From an uncultured Eubacterium sp. (GTDB lineage Bacteria > Bacillota > Clostridia > Lachnospirales > Lachnospiraceae), in the NCBI GenBank assembly GCA_910589595.1, contig CAJUTM010000028.1, positions 1-45,852 on the forward strand: a DNA stretch of 45,852 nucleotides, given 5' to 3'. Both the position numbers and the translations under genes were made by a program. Shown in pieces: positions 18,034 through 25,944 of the stretch. A model generated the notes under the pieces. That model was not told the origin of the DNA and ran no database searches. It saw only the letters and a program-made list of their open reading frames with translations. Each line of letters starts with the position of its first letter. Position 1 is the first letter of the stretch.

Positions 18034-18273
18034 GTGAGACTGGATAAATATCTGAAAGTTTCCCGTTTGATTAAACGGCGGCCGGTGGCAAATGAAGCAT
18101 GCGACGCCGGACGTATATTAGTAAATGACAAAGTGGCAAAGGCCTCCCTGAATGTCAAAGTCGGAGATGTCATTGAAATCCGGTTTGGCAATAAAAATAC
18201 AAAAGTAGAAGTACTGAGTATTGAGGAGACTTATAAAAAAGAAGAAGCAAAAGAACTGTACAAGTATTTGTAA
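18034..18273 (+). CDS. rqcP: S4-domain RNA-binding protein RqcP
   Basis: 79 residues consisting of one S4 domain (RLDKYLKVSRLIKRRPVANEACDAGRILVND). Small proteins of this type next to yabP are RqcP (formerly YabO), which works with RqcH in ribosome-associated quality control by supporting poly-alanine tailing of stalled chains on the 50S subunit. The chosen GTG 18034 has AGGAGG 7 nt upstream; the ATG at 18016 would place that binding site inside the gene. Family assignment is strong; function is transferred from Bacillus. Confidence 0.87.
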   Translation: MRLDKYLKVSRLIKRRPVANEACDAGRILVNDKVAKASLNVKVGDVIEIRFGNKNTKVEVLSIEETYKKEEAKELYKYL

Positions 18274-18329
18274 TGAAACAATCCCTTTCTGCATATAGTT
18301 ATGGTATCAAGGCAGAGGGGGATATTTTT

Positions 18330-18617
18330 ATGCTTCAGGAGCAGGAGCGTGCGACGCAAAACCACAAGCTGACGATGAATAATCGTGGTCAGGTTGAGCT
18401 TACGGGGGTGACGGAAGTCGTATCGTTTGATAATCAGGTAGTAGAGTTGGAGACGACGGAGGGAGCCGTGCGCTTTACCGGAAATGATTTGAATGTTAAA
18501 CGGCTTACGTTAGAGCGCGGAGAACTGGAATTAGAGGGAAGAGTGCGTGAAATCATTTACCATGAATCCCAGAAAGGTAGGACGGCGGGAGGGATTATCA
18601 GCCGCCTGTTTCGGTAA
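18330..18617 (+). CDS. yabP: Sporulation protein YabP
   Basis: 95 residues. The family core is visible as HKLTMNNRGQVELTGVTEVVSFDNQVV and the C-terminal RLTLERGELELEGRV. YabP is a spore-formation protein of the mother cell whose molecular role is unclear. ATG 18330 has AGAGGGGG 8 nt upstream; an earlier in-frame ATG at 18273 overlaps rqcP but lacks a site. The stop codon overlaps the start of yabQ (TAATG), so they are translationally coupled. Confidence 0.85.
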   Translation: MLQEQERATQNHKLTMNNRGQVELTGVTEVVSFDNQVVELETTEGAVRFTGNDLNVKRLTLERGELELEGRVREIIYHESQKGRTAGGIISRLFR

Positions 18618-18991
18618 TGGAACTTATTATAGGACAATTCCGGTATGTTCTGGCATCCTTTCTGTGGGGAATTTTTCTCATGTTTCTCTATGATTTTATT
18701 GTCGTACATCGGGGCACGAAAAAAATCGGGAAAGTCAGGCTGCTGATTGAGGACTGGATTTTTTGGGGAATTGCGGCAATCTTTGTCTTTCAAATGATAT
18801 TTGCTCTCAATAACGGAATTTTGCGTAGCTTCTTTATTATAGCCTTTTTGCTTGGGATGGTCGGATATCGGAAATTGGTTAAAAATGTCGTGCAGAGGGG
18901 AATCAGGGCGATTATTGACTTTTTTTGTCGACCGTACGTTTGGATTAAGAAAAAAATAGCAAAAAAACGGCAAAAACCCTTGAAATCATAG
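18617..18991 (+). CDS. yabQ: Spore cortex biosynthesis membrane protein YabQ
   Basis: 124 residues with three or four hydrophobic segments (FRYVLASFLWGIFLMFLYDFI, WIFWGIAAIFVFQMIFAL, FFIIAFLLGMVGY) and a basic C-terminal tail. YabQ is needed for spore cortex formation in Bacillus. The ATG shares its A with the yabP stop, and the order yabP-yabQ-divIC supports the call. Confidence 0.85.
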   Translation: MELIIGQFRYVLASFLWGIFLMFLYDFIVVHRGTKKIGKVRLLIEDWIFWGIAAIFVFQMIFALNNGILRSFFIIAFLLGMVGYRKLVKNVVQRGIRAIIDFFCRPYVWIKKKIAKKRQKPLKS

Positions 18992-19008
18992 GGATATCTC
19001 TATATAAT
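18980..19008 (+). promoter_or_regulatory. Promoter for divIC
   Basis: TTGAAA (18980-18985), 17-bp spacer, perfect TATAAT (19003-19008). The -35 overlaps the 3' end of yabQ, giving divIC transcription independent of the sporulation genes. Confidence 0.7.
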
Positions 19009-19054
19009 ACAAGTACGGTACTATTCTTGTAGAAAGATTTGAAGGGAGAAGCTT

Positions 19055-19345
19055 ATGAGTAGAAGGACACGCAGACGCAGGCGTGCCGGTTTGTATTTGG
19101 TTATGTTAGTAGCTGTATTGTTCGTCGGTACACTGGCGATACATGGATATACACTGAGGGCAAACTGCCAAAGACTGGAAACCGAACAGTCTCATTTAAA
19201 AGAAAAGAAAAAAGAATTAGAGCGGGAACAAAAAGAGATAAAGGAGCAGTCGGCATATCGGAATACGGATGAATATATCGAAGATTTGGCACGTAAGAAA
19301 TTTGGTTTAGTATATGACAATGAGGTTGTTTTTAAAGCAAAATAA
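19055..19345 (+). CDS. divIC: Septum formation initiator, FtsB/DivIC family
   Basis: 96-residue bitopic division protein. A basic N-terminal tip (SRRTRRRRR) is followed by one transmembrane helix (about residues 13-31), a coiled coil (LETEQSHLKEKKKELEREQKEI) and the short conserved tail DEYIEDLARKKFGLVYDNE. It links FtsL/DivIB to peptidoglycan synthesis at the septum. The position between yabQ and spoIIE matches Bacillus. It has its own promoter and terminator. Confidence 0.9.
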   Translation: MSRRTRRRRRAGLYLVMLVAVLFVGTLAIHGYTLRANCQRLETEQSHLKEKKKELEREQKEIKEQSAYRNTDEYIEDLARKKFGLVYDNEVVFKAK

Positions 19346-19355
19346 GAGAAAGGGA

Positions 19356-19385
19356 AACGTTTGTTGGCGGACAGGCGTTTTTTTT
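19356..19385 (+). terminator. Terminator after divIC
   Basis: AACGTTTGT (19356-19364) pairs with ACAGGCGTT (19371-19379), using two G-U pairs, followed by an uninterrupted T run. Confidence 0.78.
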
Positions 19386-19423
19386 GTGCGCCGAGAAGAA
19401 AAAAATTTTTTTGCTTCCCTGTT

Positions 19424-19456
19424 TTGACAAAAAATTCATTTGAATACCATTATACT
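19424..19456 (+). promoter_or_regulatory. Spo0A-dependent-type promoter of spoIIE (21-bp spacer)
   Basis: Perfect TTGACA (19424-19429) and TATACT (19451-19456) are 21 bp apart, too far for ordinary sigma-A use. The -35 lies inside TTTTGACAAAA, whose complement TTTTGTCAAAA differs by one base from the 0A-box core. A second partial box, TTGTCGCA, lies just after the -10 (19457-19464). Bacillus spoIIE and spoIIG promoters have the same long spacing and are switched on by phosphorylated Spo0A. Confidence 0.68.
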
Positions 19457-19550
19457 ATTGTCGCAGTCGCGAATTGTATGCGCCGTGGCAGCGTCATGCA
19501 GATGGCATGCTCGAAAGTATATAAAAAAGATGAGACTGGGGGCTTGAAGA

Positions 19551-21878
19551 GTGAGAGAAGAGCGAAAAATAGTATGGTGCAATGGACGGATGATATTACT
19601 TTGGATAATCGGTTTTTTTATGGGGCGTGTCTGGCTGATGAGCATAAATCCTTTCGGGCTCTCCTTAGTTGCGGCTACCGCGGATGTAAAAAAGGGCTAT
19701 CAGGGAGTGGCAATTTGTGTAATGCTCGGCATGTTTACGAGTATGGACGGACTTTCGCTTGTGAAGTATCTTCTTTTATTCAGTGTTGTACTGGTAACGA
19801 AAAATTTGCAGAAGCGGTGGACAGGCCGTCATTTTATGGCCGCCTATATGGCGGTGCTGGTAGCGCTTGTCAACATCGCCTCAGGCATTGTGCTAAGTAT
19901 TGTGTCGGTAAACAGATGGGAAGTGTTCTGGCTCAGCGTGTTGGAAAGTATCGTTGTCTTTGCATTTGCCAATATTAATCAGTGGGGCGTCCATTTTTTA
20001 TTGTATGAGGACTGGAAAAAAGTTCCCGACAACGAGGAATTAATCAGCCTGTTAGCCATTCTGGTTACGGCGCTGTACGGAATACCTCATCAGGCGGATA
20101 TGATTTTTTCGATTTCGGGAACATTGGGGTATCTGTTTGTTCTCTTTGCCGGCTATCGTTTTGGCGCGTCGACAGGCGCCATTGCGGGAGCCGCCGTCGG
20201 CATGCTTCTTTCCCTGACAGGAGAAAGTCTCGTATCAATCGGCATTGCCTGCCTGCTCGGGGTGTCGGTAGGGGCATTCCGCAAACTGGGGCGGATTTGC
20301 AGCAGCGCGGCATTTCTGCTTCTGGGCGCCATAATGACGGTATTTACCTTGCGGGAAATCTACGGTATTGTCGAGCTGCGAGCGATTCTGTCGGCCGTCA
20401 TTATATTTCTGGCTCTGCCTGCTAAAATTGCACATCGGTGGGAAGATGATTTGGAGGGAGAGCCGGAAGGCGATTTTGCAAAAGAGGATGTGAGGGAATT
20501 GGCAAATCACCGGATTGAAGATTTTTCAGAAGCGTTCCGGCGTCTGTCCAAAAGTTTTCAGGGGCAGACGAGCGAGAGGGAACTGACGGAACAGGAATTG
20601 GAAAGTATGTTTGAAGAGTTGTCGCGCGCTGTTTGTCAGGACTGCATAAATTGTAAATACTGCTGGAACCGCCACTACGAGCAGACGGATAGCAGTCTGC
20701 GCAAAATTTTGTGGCAGATTGGACAGGAGGGGGCGGCTTCGCTGGAAATTATTAACGCAGATTTTCACCGGCGCTGCATGAAACTGGACGAGTATGTAAT
20801 GAGAGTGGAGGAGAGGATTGCGCAGGAGAAAGTACGTCTCGGGTGGTACAACCGCATGAATGAAAACCGGCGGGTGATGGCGGAACAAATGCAGGAAATT
20901 GCCGCCGCCTTACGCTCTTTTACCGTAGACCTCAATGACGTGGAAGAGCAGTCAAAAGAATGTAAGAGACGGATTGCGGACGAATTGAAAAGAGAGGGCG
21001 TCAAACTGCAGAAACTGGCAGTGAAAAAGAGACGGGGCCATCTGGAAGTGACGCTGATGGGCGCCTGCAAGGGAAACCAGTGCCTGACAAAAACCGATAT
21101 CGCGCGGGCGCTGTACCGCGGTACGGGCGTGATGATGTCGCCGGCAAGGGAGACGAGGAATGTACTTTCGCATGAGCAGGATACAATGTTTTTTCGGGAA
21201 GATACACGCCTGAAAGCGATTACCGGACTGGCGCGGATTGCCAAGAGCGGCGAGCAGGTTTCCGGAGATAATTACTCCTTTCTGGAATTGCAGGGGCAGG
21301 GGGAGCTTTTGATGGTATTGACGGATGGGATGGGAAGCGGGGAAATCGCCTATCGGGACAGCGGCAACCTCATTGAATCGCTGGAGTACTTAATGGAAGC
21401 GGGATTTGAAAAAAAATCGGCGTTTCGCCTCCTGAATACCCTCTTTGTCATCAATTACGAGGGGGAGTCTTTTGCGACGCTGGATATGACGGCCATCAAC
21501 CTGCATACTGGACAGTGTGAAATTATGAAAAACGGAGCGGCGACGACGTTCGTAAAACACCGCGACAGGGTGGAGACAATTGTATCGAGCGCGCTGCCTG
21601 TCGGCGTGGATATGGAGGCGGAGCCGGATGTGACAACGGTGGAGCTGGAAGACGGCGACATGGTTATTATGGTATCAGATGGCGTTCTGGACGGCTTTTA
21701 TGAGAGAAATATGATGGATGGAAGTCAGGATGATATGAGTACATTTATTGAAGAACTGGCATGTCAAAACCCGAACGACGTTGCCAACCAGATTTTGATG
21801 AATGCACTGGCGCGCAGCACGAGAGAGGCAACGGATGATATGAGCGTACTTGTTGCCGGAATTTGGAATAAAAATTGA
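19551..21878 (+). CDS. spoIIE: Stage II sporulation protein E, PP2C-type phosphatase
   Basis: 775 residues. About ten transmembrane helices occupy residues ~10-285, a central regulatory region with a Cys cluster (CQDCINCKYCW, ~360-372) and coiled coil follows, and a PP2C phosphatase domain covers ~550-773. Metal-binding Asp residues are seen in VLTDGMGSGEIA, MVSDGVLDGF and TDDMSVLVAG. SpoIIE sits at the polar septum and dephosphorylates SpoIIAA, releasing sigma-F in the forespore. GTG start at 19551 with GGGGG 8 nt upstream. Its promoter is of the Spo0A-dependent long-spacer type. The order divIC-spoIIE-tilS-hpt-ftsH matches Bacillus. Confidence 0.95.
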   Translation: MREERKIVWCNGRMILLWIIGFFMGRVWLMSINPFGLSLVAATADVKKGYQGVAICVMLGMFTSMDGLSLVKYLLLFSVVLVTKNLQKRWTGRHFMAAYMAVLVALVNIASGIVLSIVSVNRWEVFWLSVLESIVVFAFANINQWGVHFLLYEDWKKVPDNEELISLLAILVTALYGIPHQADMIFSISGTLGYLFVLFAGYRFGASTGAIAGAAVGMLLSLTGESLVSIGIACLLGVSVGAFRKLGRICSSAAFLLLGAIMTVFTLREIYGIVELRAILSAVIIFLALPAKIAHRWEDDLEGEPEGDFAKEDVRELANHRIEDFSEAFRRLSKSFQGQTSERELTEQELESMFEELSRAVCQDCINCKYCWNRHYEQTDSSLRKILWQIGQEGAASLEIINADFHRRCMKLDEYVMRVEERIAQEKVRLGWYNRMNENRRVMAEQMQEIAAALRSFTVDLNDVEEQSKECKRRIADELKREGVKLQKLAVKKRRGHLEVTLMGACKGNQCLTKTDIARALYRGTGVMMSPARETRNVLSHEQDTMFFREDTRLKAITGLARIAKSGEQVSGDNYSFLELQGQGELLMVLTDGMGSGEIAYRDSGNLIESLEYLMEAGFEKKSAFRLLNTLFVINYEGESFATLDMTAINLHTGQCEIMKNGAATTFVKHRDRVETIVSSALPVGVDMEAEPDVTTVELEDGDMVIMVSDGVLDGFYERNMMDGSQDDMSTFIEELACQNPNDVANQILMNALARSTREATDDMSVLVAGIWNKN

Positions 21879-21903
21879 CGAATGGAGGTAAAATCGTTAC
21901 AAT
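21875..21903 (+). promoter_or_regulatory. Promoter for tilS-hpt-ftsH
   Basis: TTGACG (21875-21880), 17-bp spacer, TACAAT (21898-21903), overlapping the spoIIE stop codon. It gives the essential downstream genes vegetative transcription. Confidence 0.6.
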
Positions 21904-21933
21904 ATAGGGAGATAATACAAAAGGAGAGCGCCA

Positions 21934-23355
21934 GTGAAGCAAAAGTTCATTCAATATATAACAGAGCACGATTTGTTTGCCCCGGGGGAGCACCTTGTTG
22001 TCGGTGTGTCCGGCGGGGCTGATTCCGTTTGTCTTCTAAAGCTTTTGCATGAGATAAGGAGCGAGTGGCGTCTGACGCTTTCGGTTGTTCATATTAATCA
22101 CGGGATACGCAGTCGGGAGGCGAAGGGAGACGCCTGTTATGTGAGAGAGCTGGCGGAGCGGTGGGAACTTCCCTTTTATCTAATCGAGAGAGATGTTCCC
22201 GCGCTGGCGAGAGAGCACGGACAGAGCGAGGAGGAGGCAGGGCGTGAGCTTCGCTACCGCGAGTTGGAGACTATACGCAGACAGCAGCATGCGGACTGGA
22301 TTGCGGTTGCCCACCATCAGGAAGACCAAGCGGAAACCATTCTGTTTCAGGCGCTCCGCGGAAGCGGCATGAGGGGACTGGCGGGCATGGCGCCGAAAAC
22401 CGGATATGTGCTGCGCCCGTTACTGGACATGACAAGGGCGGAAATCGAAGCATATTTGCAGCGTGAGCATATTTTGTACCGCAACGACAGTACGAACGAG
22501 GATACAGCATATACGCGCAATTATATTCGCAAAGAGCTGTTCCCGCTATTAGAACAGCGCCTGAACCGTCAGGCGGTGCGTCATCTGGCAGAGATGGCGG
22601 GCGACGCCCGACAATGGCGCGACTATGTGGAAAGGCAGGCGGCGCCGGTTGCCGGAACGATTATCCGGCAGGAGAAAAAGGAGCGGCTTGTTTTGGATTT
22701 GCATGAACTTTTGCGGCAGGAAGAGGTCATACAAGATGAGGTAATCCGCATTTTTCTGCGCCAGAAAATACGGGGCGTAAAAGATATTACGCGCACGCAT
22801 TACCGGCAGATTCGGGAGTTGTTTTCCAAAGATACGGGAAAGCGGCTGCACTTACCGGACAAAGTCATCGTAGAGCGCCGGTACAACGAGATTTACCTGT
22901 ATCGGGATGACGGCGGGGGACGGACCGATTTCTCTTTGGCATGTGCCGTGCCATCCGTGAATATAGTGGAAATGGACGGAGGCAGCAGCTCTTTTACGTT
23001 TACTTTAAAGGAACGGGATGATTTGCCGCAACAAATTCCTCAAAAAGACTATACGAAATGGTTTGATTATGATAAAATACTGAATAGTCTTGTTTTACGA
23101 ACCCCGAAAGAGGGGGACTATTTTATTATGGATAAGGCAGGGCATCGAAAGAAACTGAACCGCTATTATGTTGACCGCAAAATTCCATTGCAGGAGCGGG
23201 CGCGTCAGTTGGTTCTGGCCGAGGGGAACAAAGTTCTCTGGGCAGTATCGGGGCGCGTGAGCGAAGACTGCAAAGTTACGGAAAGTACAAAACATGTTTT
23301 GGTGGTAACCAGAGAAAGGATACATCATGAAAGAAGAAATCAGGGTATTGATTAA
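21934..23355 (+). CDS. tilS: tRNA(Ile)-lysidine synthetase
   Basis: 473 residues. Uses ATP and lysine to change cytidine 34 of tRNA-Ile(CAU) to lysidine, switching its codon from AUG to AUA and its charging from Met to Ile. The PP-loop motif SGGADS is at about residue 26, with VVHINHGIR and VAHHQEDQAETILFQALRGSG completing the N-terminal domain. The C-terminal anticodon-binding domains are present (NRYYVDRKIPLQERARQLVLAEGNKVLWAVSGR). GTG start behind AAGGAGAG. It overlaps hpt by 29 nt, indicating coupling. Confidence 0.93.
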   Translation: MKQKFIQYITEHDLFAPGEHLVVGVSGGADSVCLLKLLHEIRSEWRLTLSVVHINHGIRSREAKGDACYVRELAERWELPFYLIERDVPALAREHGQSEEEAGRELRYRELETIRRQQHADWIAVAHHQEDQAETILFQALRGSGMRGLAGMAPKTGYVLRPLLDMTRAEIEAYLQREHILYRNDSTNEDTAYTRNYIRKELFPLLEQRLNRQAVRHLAEMAGDARQWRDYVERQAAPVAGTIIRQEKKERLVLDLHELLRQEEVIQDEVIRIFLRQKIRGVKDITRTHYRQIRELFSKDTGKRLHLPDKVIVERRYNEIYLYRDDGGGRTDFSLACAVPSVNIVEMDGGSSSFTFTLKERDDLPQQIPQKDYTKWFDYDKILNSLVLRTPKEGDYFIMDKAGHRKKLNRYYVDRKIPLQERARQLVLAEGNKVLWAVSGRVSEDCKVTESTKHVLVVTRERIHHERRNQGID

Positions 23356-23857
23356 AGAAGAAGATTTAACAGCCAGAATAAAGGAACTGGCAGCGCAGAT
23401 TAATCAGGACTATGAGGGGAAACAACTTCATTTGGTTTGTGTTTTGAAAGGAAGTGTATTTTTTGCCTGTGAACTGGCAAAATATATTACTGTGCCGGTA
23501 ACGATGGATTTTATGAGTGTCTCGAGTTATGGCGACGCGATGACGAGCAGTGGAAGTATAACCATTAATCAGGATTTGAATATGGGGTTAGAGGGCAGGG
23601 AAGTTCTGATTATTGAAGATATTGTTGACAGTGGGCGTACGCTCGCTTATCTGGCTCATATGTTAGAAAAGAGAGAGCCGGCTTGTCTACGGATTTGTAC
23701 AATGCTTGATAAGCCCCAGTGCCGCATATCAAAAATAGATGTCGCATATACCGGATTCGAGATTGAGGATTTGTTCGTCGTGGGATTTGGTCTTGACTAT
23801 TCACAGAAATATCGAAATTTACCTTATATCGGTGAATTGAAAATAAAGGAGGATTAA
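23327..23857 (+). CDS. hpt: Hypoxanthine phosphoribosyltransferase
   Basis: 176 residues; converts hypoxanthine or guanine plus PRPP to IMP or GMP. The PRPP-binding signature VLIIEDIVDSGRTL and the flexible-loop region SSYGDAMTSSG are present, as is the base-contacting VVGFGLDYSQKYRNLPYIG tail. The start lies inside the tilS 3' end and the stop 4 nt before ftsH, so the three genes are one operon as in Bacillus. It works alongside apt and the NCS2 permease on the other side of this window. Confidence 0.94.
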   Translation: MKEEIRVLIKEEDLTARIKELAAQINQDYEGKQLHLVCVLKGSVFFACELAKYITVPVTMDFMSVSSYGDAMTSSGSITINQDLNMGLEGREVLIIEDIVDSGRTLAYLAHMLEKREPACLRICTMLDKPQCRISKIDVAYTGFEIEDLFVVGFGLDYSQKYRNLPYIGELKIKED

Positions 23858-23861
23858 TCCG

Positions 23862-25706
23862 ATGAGAGGGTTAAAAGGTTATGGTTTTTTTGTTGTGATG
23901 GCAGTAATTATATTAATGGCTGCCCTGTCCGGTGATTTCTTCTCGGGAATGAACCGCAACAACTATTCCTATACACAATTTAAAAAGGAGATTGAAGACC
24001 ATCAGATAGCGGCGGTAGTCGTAGAGCAAAATCAGGAAGTGCCCACCGGAGAAGTGACGGTGAAGACGAAAGACGATGTCCAGAAATCATTTTTTACACC
24101 GGATGTCAATACGGTTATTAATTATTTGGATTCCGTCGGCTTTACGAATGTAAAAGTGAGTGATGTGGCGACGACGCCGTGGTTTTTGACAATCCTGCCA
24201 TATATCATCGGTTTTGTGCTTATTTTTCTTTTGTTCACTATGATGACCGGTCATACGCAGGGCGGAGGCGGCGCCAATGCCAAAATGATGAATTTCGGCA
24301 AGAGCCGCGCCAAAGTAACGGCTCCCGATGAGAAAGTAAAGACCTTTGACGATGTGGCGGGACTTGTAGAAGAGAAAGAGCAGTTAGGCGAGATTGTAGA
24401 TTTTCTGGCGGACCCGCAAAAATATACAAAATTAGGGGCGCGCATTCCCAAAGGTGTTATTATGGTAGGTCCTCCCGGCACCGGTAAGACGCTGCTGGCA
24501 AAAGCGGTAGCCGGTGAAGCGGGCGTGCCGTTCTTTAGTATTTCCGGTTCGGATTTTGTGGAGATGTTCGTCGGTGTGGGAGCTTCCCGTGTGCGCGACC
24601 TCTTCGAAGACGCCAAAAAAAATGCGCCTTGTATTGTATTTATCGATGAAATTGACGCAGTAGCAAGACGGCGCGGCAGCGGTCTTGGAGGTGGACATGA
24701 CGAGCGCGAGCAGACATTGAATCAAATGCTTGTCGAGATGGATGGTTTTGGGGTCAACGAGGGAATTATTGTCATGGCGGCAACGAACCGCGTGGACATA
24801 CTTGACCCCGCAATCTTGCGTCCGGGCCGTTTTGACCGGAGAATCCATGTGGGATTGCCGGATGTGCGCGGCCGCGAAGAGATTTTAAAAGTACACGCCA
24901 AAAACAAACCGATGGCGGAAGATGTGAATCTGGAAGATGTGGCGCGGACGACTGCCGGATTTGCAGGCGCCGATTTGGAAAATCTGCTCAATGAAGCGGC
25001 GATTGCGGCAGCACGCGACAATCGGGCATTTGTCGTAGACGAGGACATCCGCAAATCGTTTATCAAGGTGGGAATCGGTTCCGAAAAGAAGAGCCGCATT
25101 ATTTCGGAAAAAGACAAAAAGATTACCGCCTATCACGAGGCGGGCCATGCAATTTTGTTCCATTTACTTCCGGATGTGGGGCCGGTGTATACCGTTTCCG
25201 TTATTCCTACCGGACAGGGAGCCGGCGGTTATACGATGCCACTGCCAGAGAAAGATGAGATGTATCTGACGAAAGGGAAAATGCTGCAGGATATTATCGT
25301 TTGTCTCGGCGGACGGATTGCCGAAAGCCTTGTCTTTGAAGATGTGACTACAGGAGCGAGTCAGGATATACGTCAGGCGACGGAGCGGGCAAGGGATATG
25401 GTGATGAAATACGGTTTTTCTGATGAGCTGGGAATGATTAACTACAGCACCTCTGGCGATGAAGTATTTATCGGCCGCGATATCGGACATTCGAAAAACT
25501 TTAGCGAGGGAACGGCCGAGGTAATCGACCGCGAAGTCAAGAAGATAATTGATGACTGCCATGAACACGCTATGCGGCTTTTGAAAGAGAATTTGGAGGT
25601 TCTGCACCGTCTGGCTGCTCTTCTTATCGAGAAAGAGCGCATTGCCCAGAGTGAGTTTCTAACGTTGTTTGAGCAAAATGACGATACATTAAATGAAAAT
25701 GAATAA
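23862..25706 (+). CDS. ftsH: ATP-dependent zinc metalloprotease FtsH
   Basis: 614 residues, membrane-anchored AAA+ protease that degrades misfolded membrane proteins and regulators. An N-terminal transmembrane helix (~8-25), a short extracytoplasmic domain and a second helix (~110-130) precede the ATPase. Walker A is GPPGTGKT (203-210), Walker B is IVFIDEIDAV, and the SRH region reads ATNRVDILDPAILRPGRFDR. The zinc site HEAGH is at 425-429, with the third ligand Asp in the downstream helix. ATG behind AAAGGAGG. Full length and intact. Confidence 0.96.
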   Translation: MRGLKGYGFFVVMAVIILMAALSGDFFSGMNRNNYSYTQFKKEIEDHQIAAVVVEQNQEVPTGEVTVKTKDDVQKSFFTPDVNTVINYLDSVGFTNVKVSDVATTPWFLTILPYIIGFVLIFLLFTMMTGHTQGGGGANAKMMNFGKSRAKVTAPDEKVKTFDDVAGLVEEKEQLGEIVDFLADPQKYTKLGARIPKGVIMVGPPGTGKTLLAKAVAGEAGVPFFSISGSDFVEMFVGVGASRVRDLFEDAKKNAPCIVFIDEIDAVARRRGSGLGGGHDEREQTLNQMLVEMDGFGVNEGIIVMAATNRVDILDPAILRPGRFDRRIHVGLPDVRGREEILKVHAKNKPMAEDVNLEDVARTTAGFAGADLENLLNEAAIAAARDNRAFVVDEDIRKSFIKVGIGSEKKSRIISEKDKKITAYHEAGHAILFHLLPDVGPVYTVSVIPTGQGAGGYTMPLPEKDEMYLTKGKMLQDIIVCLGGRIAESLVFEDVTTGASQDIRQATERARDMVMKYGFSDELGMINYSTSGDEVFIGRDIGHSKNFSEGTAEVIDREVKKIIDDCHEHAMRLLKENLEVLHRLAALLIEKERIAQSEFLTLFEQNDDTLNENE

Positions 25707-25886
25707 TTCTTTGTGCAAAAGATAAAACGGGAGAAAAACATTGGGCAAAACTAACAAAAGAAAGAATAAAAAAAATAGAACTTTGTGCACACTGTTTTGC
25801 CTTATGGTGGTATAGTAATAGCTGTAAACCCCAATACATTATATAGTTTTTGCTACACCCCATAAGTAACAAAAATACCTTCTCCC

Positions 25887-25925
25887 AAAAGGGCAGCATC
25901 GTAAGCTGTCCTTTTGACTGTTTTT
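25887..25925 (+). terminator. Hairpin upstream of the GH13 gene, terminator-like
   Basis: AAAAGGGCAGC (25887-25897) pairs with GCTGTCCTTTT (25905-25915) with one G-U pair, and TTTTT follows 5 nt later. It may end ftsH transcription or act as an attenuator in the leader of the next gene. The 238-bp gap contains no clear promoter. Confidence 0.5.
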
Positions 25926-25944
25926 AGAGATAAAGGAGATCGAT

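Noticed and set aside
19361..19978. 205-codon reading frame overlapping the spoIIE 5' region
   Set aside because: It crosses the terminator and promoter of spoIIE and runs in another frame of that gene; its composition is not protein-like.
23095..25900. Antisense open frames across hpt and ftsH
   Set aside because: They are shadows of highly conserved genes on the other strand and show no recognisable protein.
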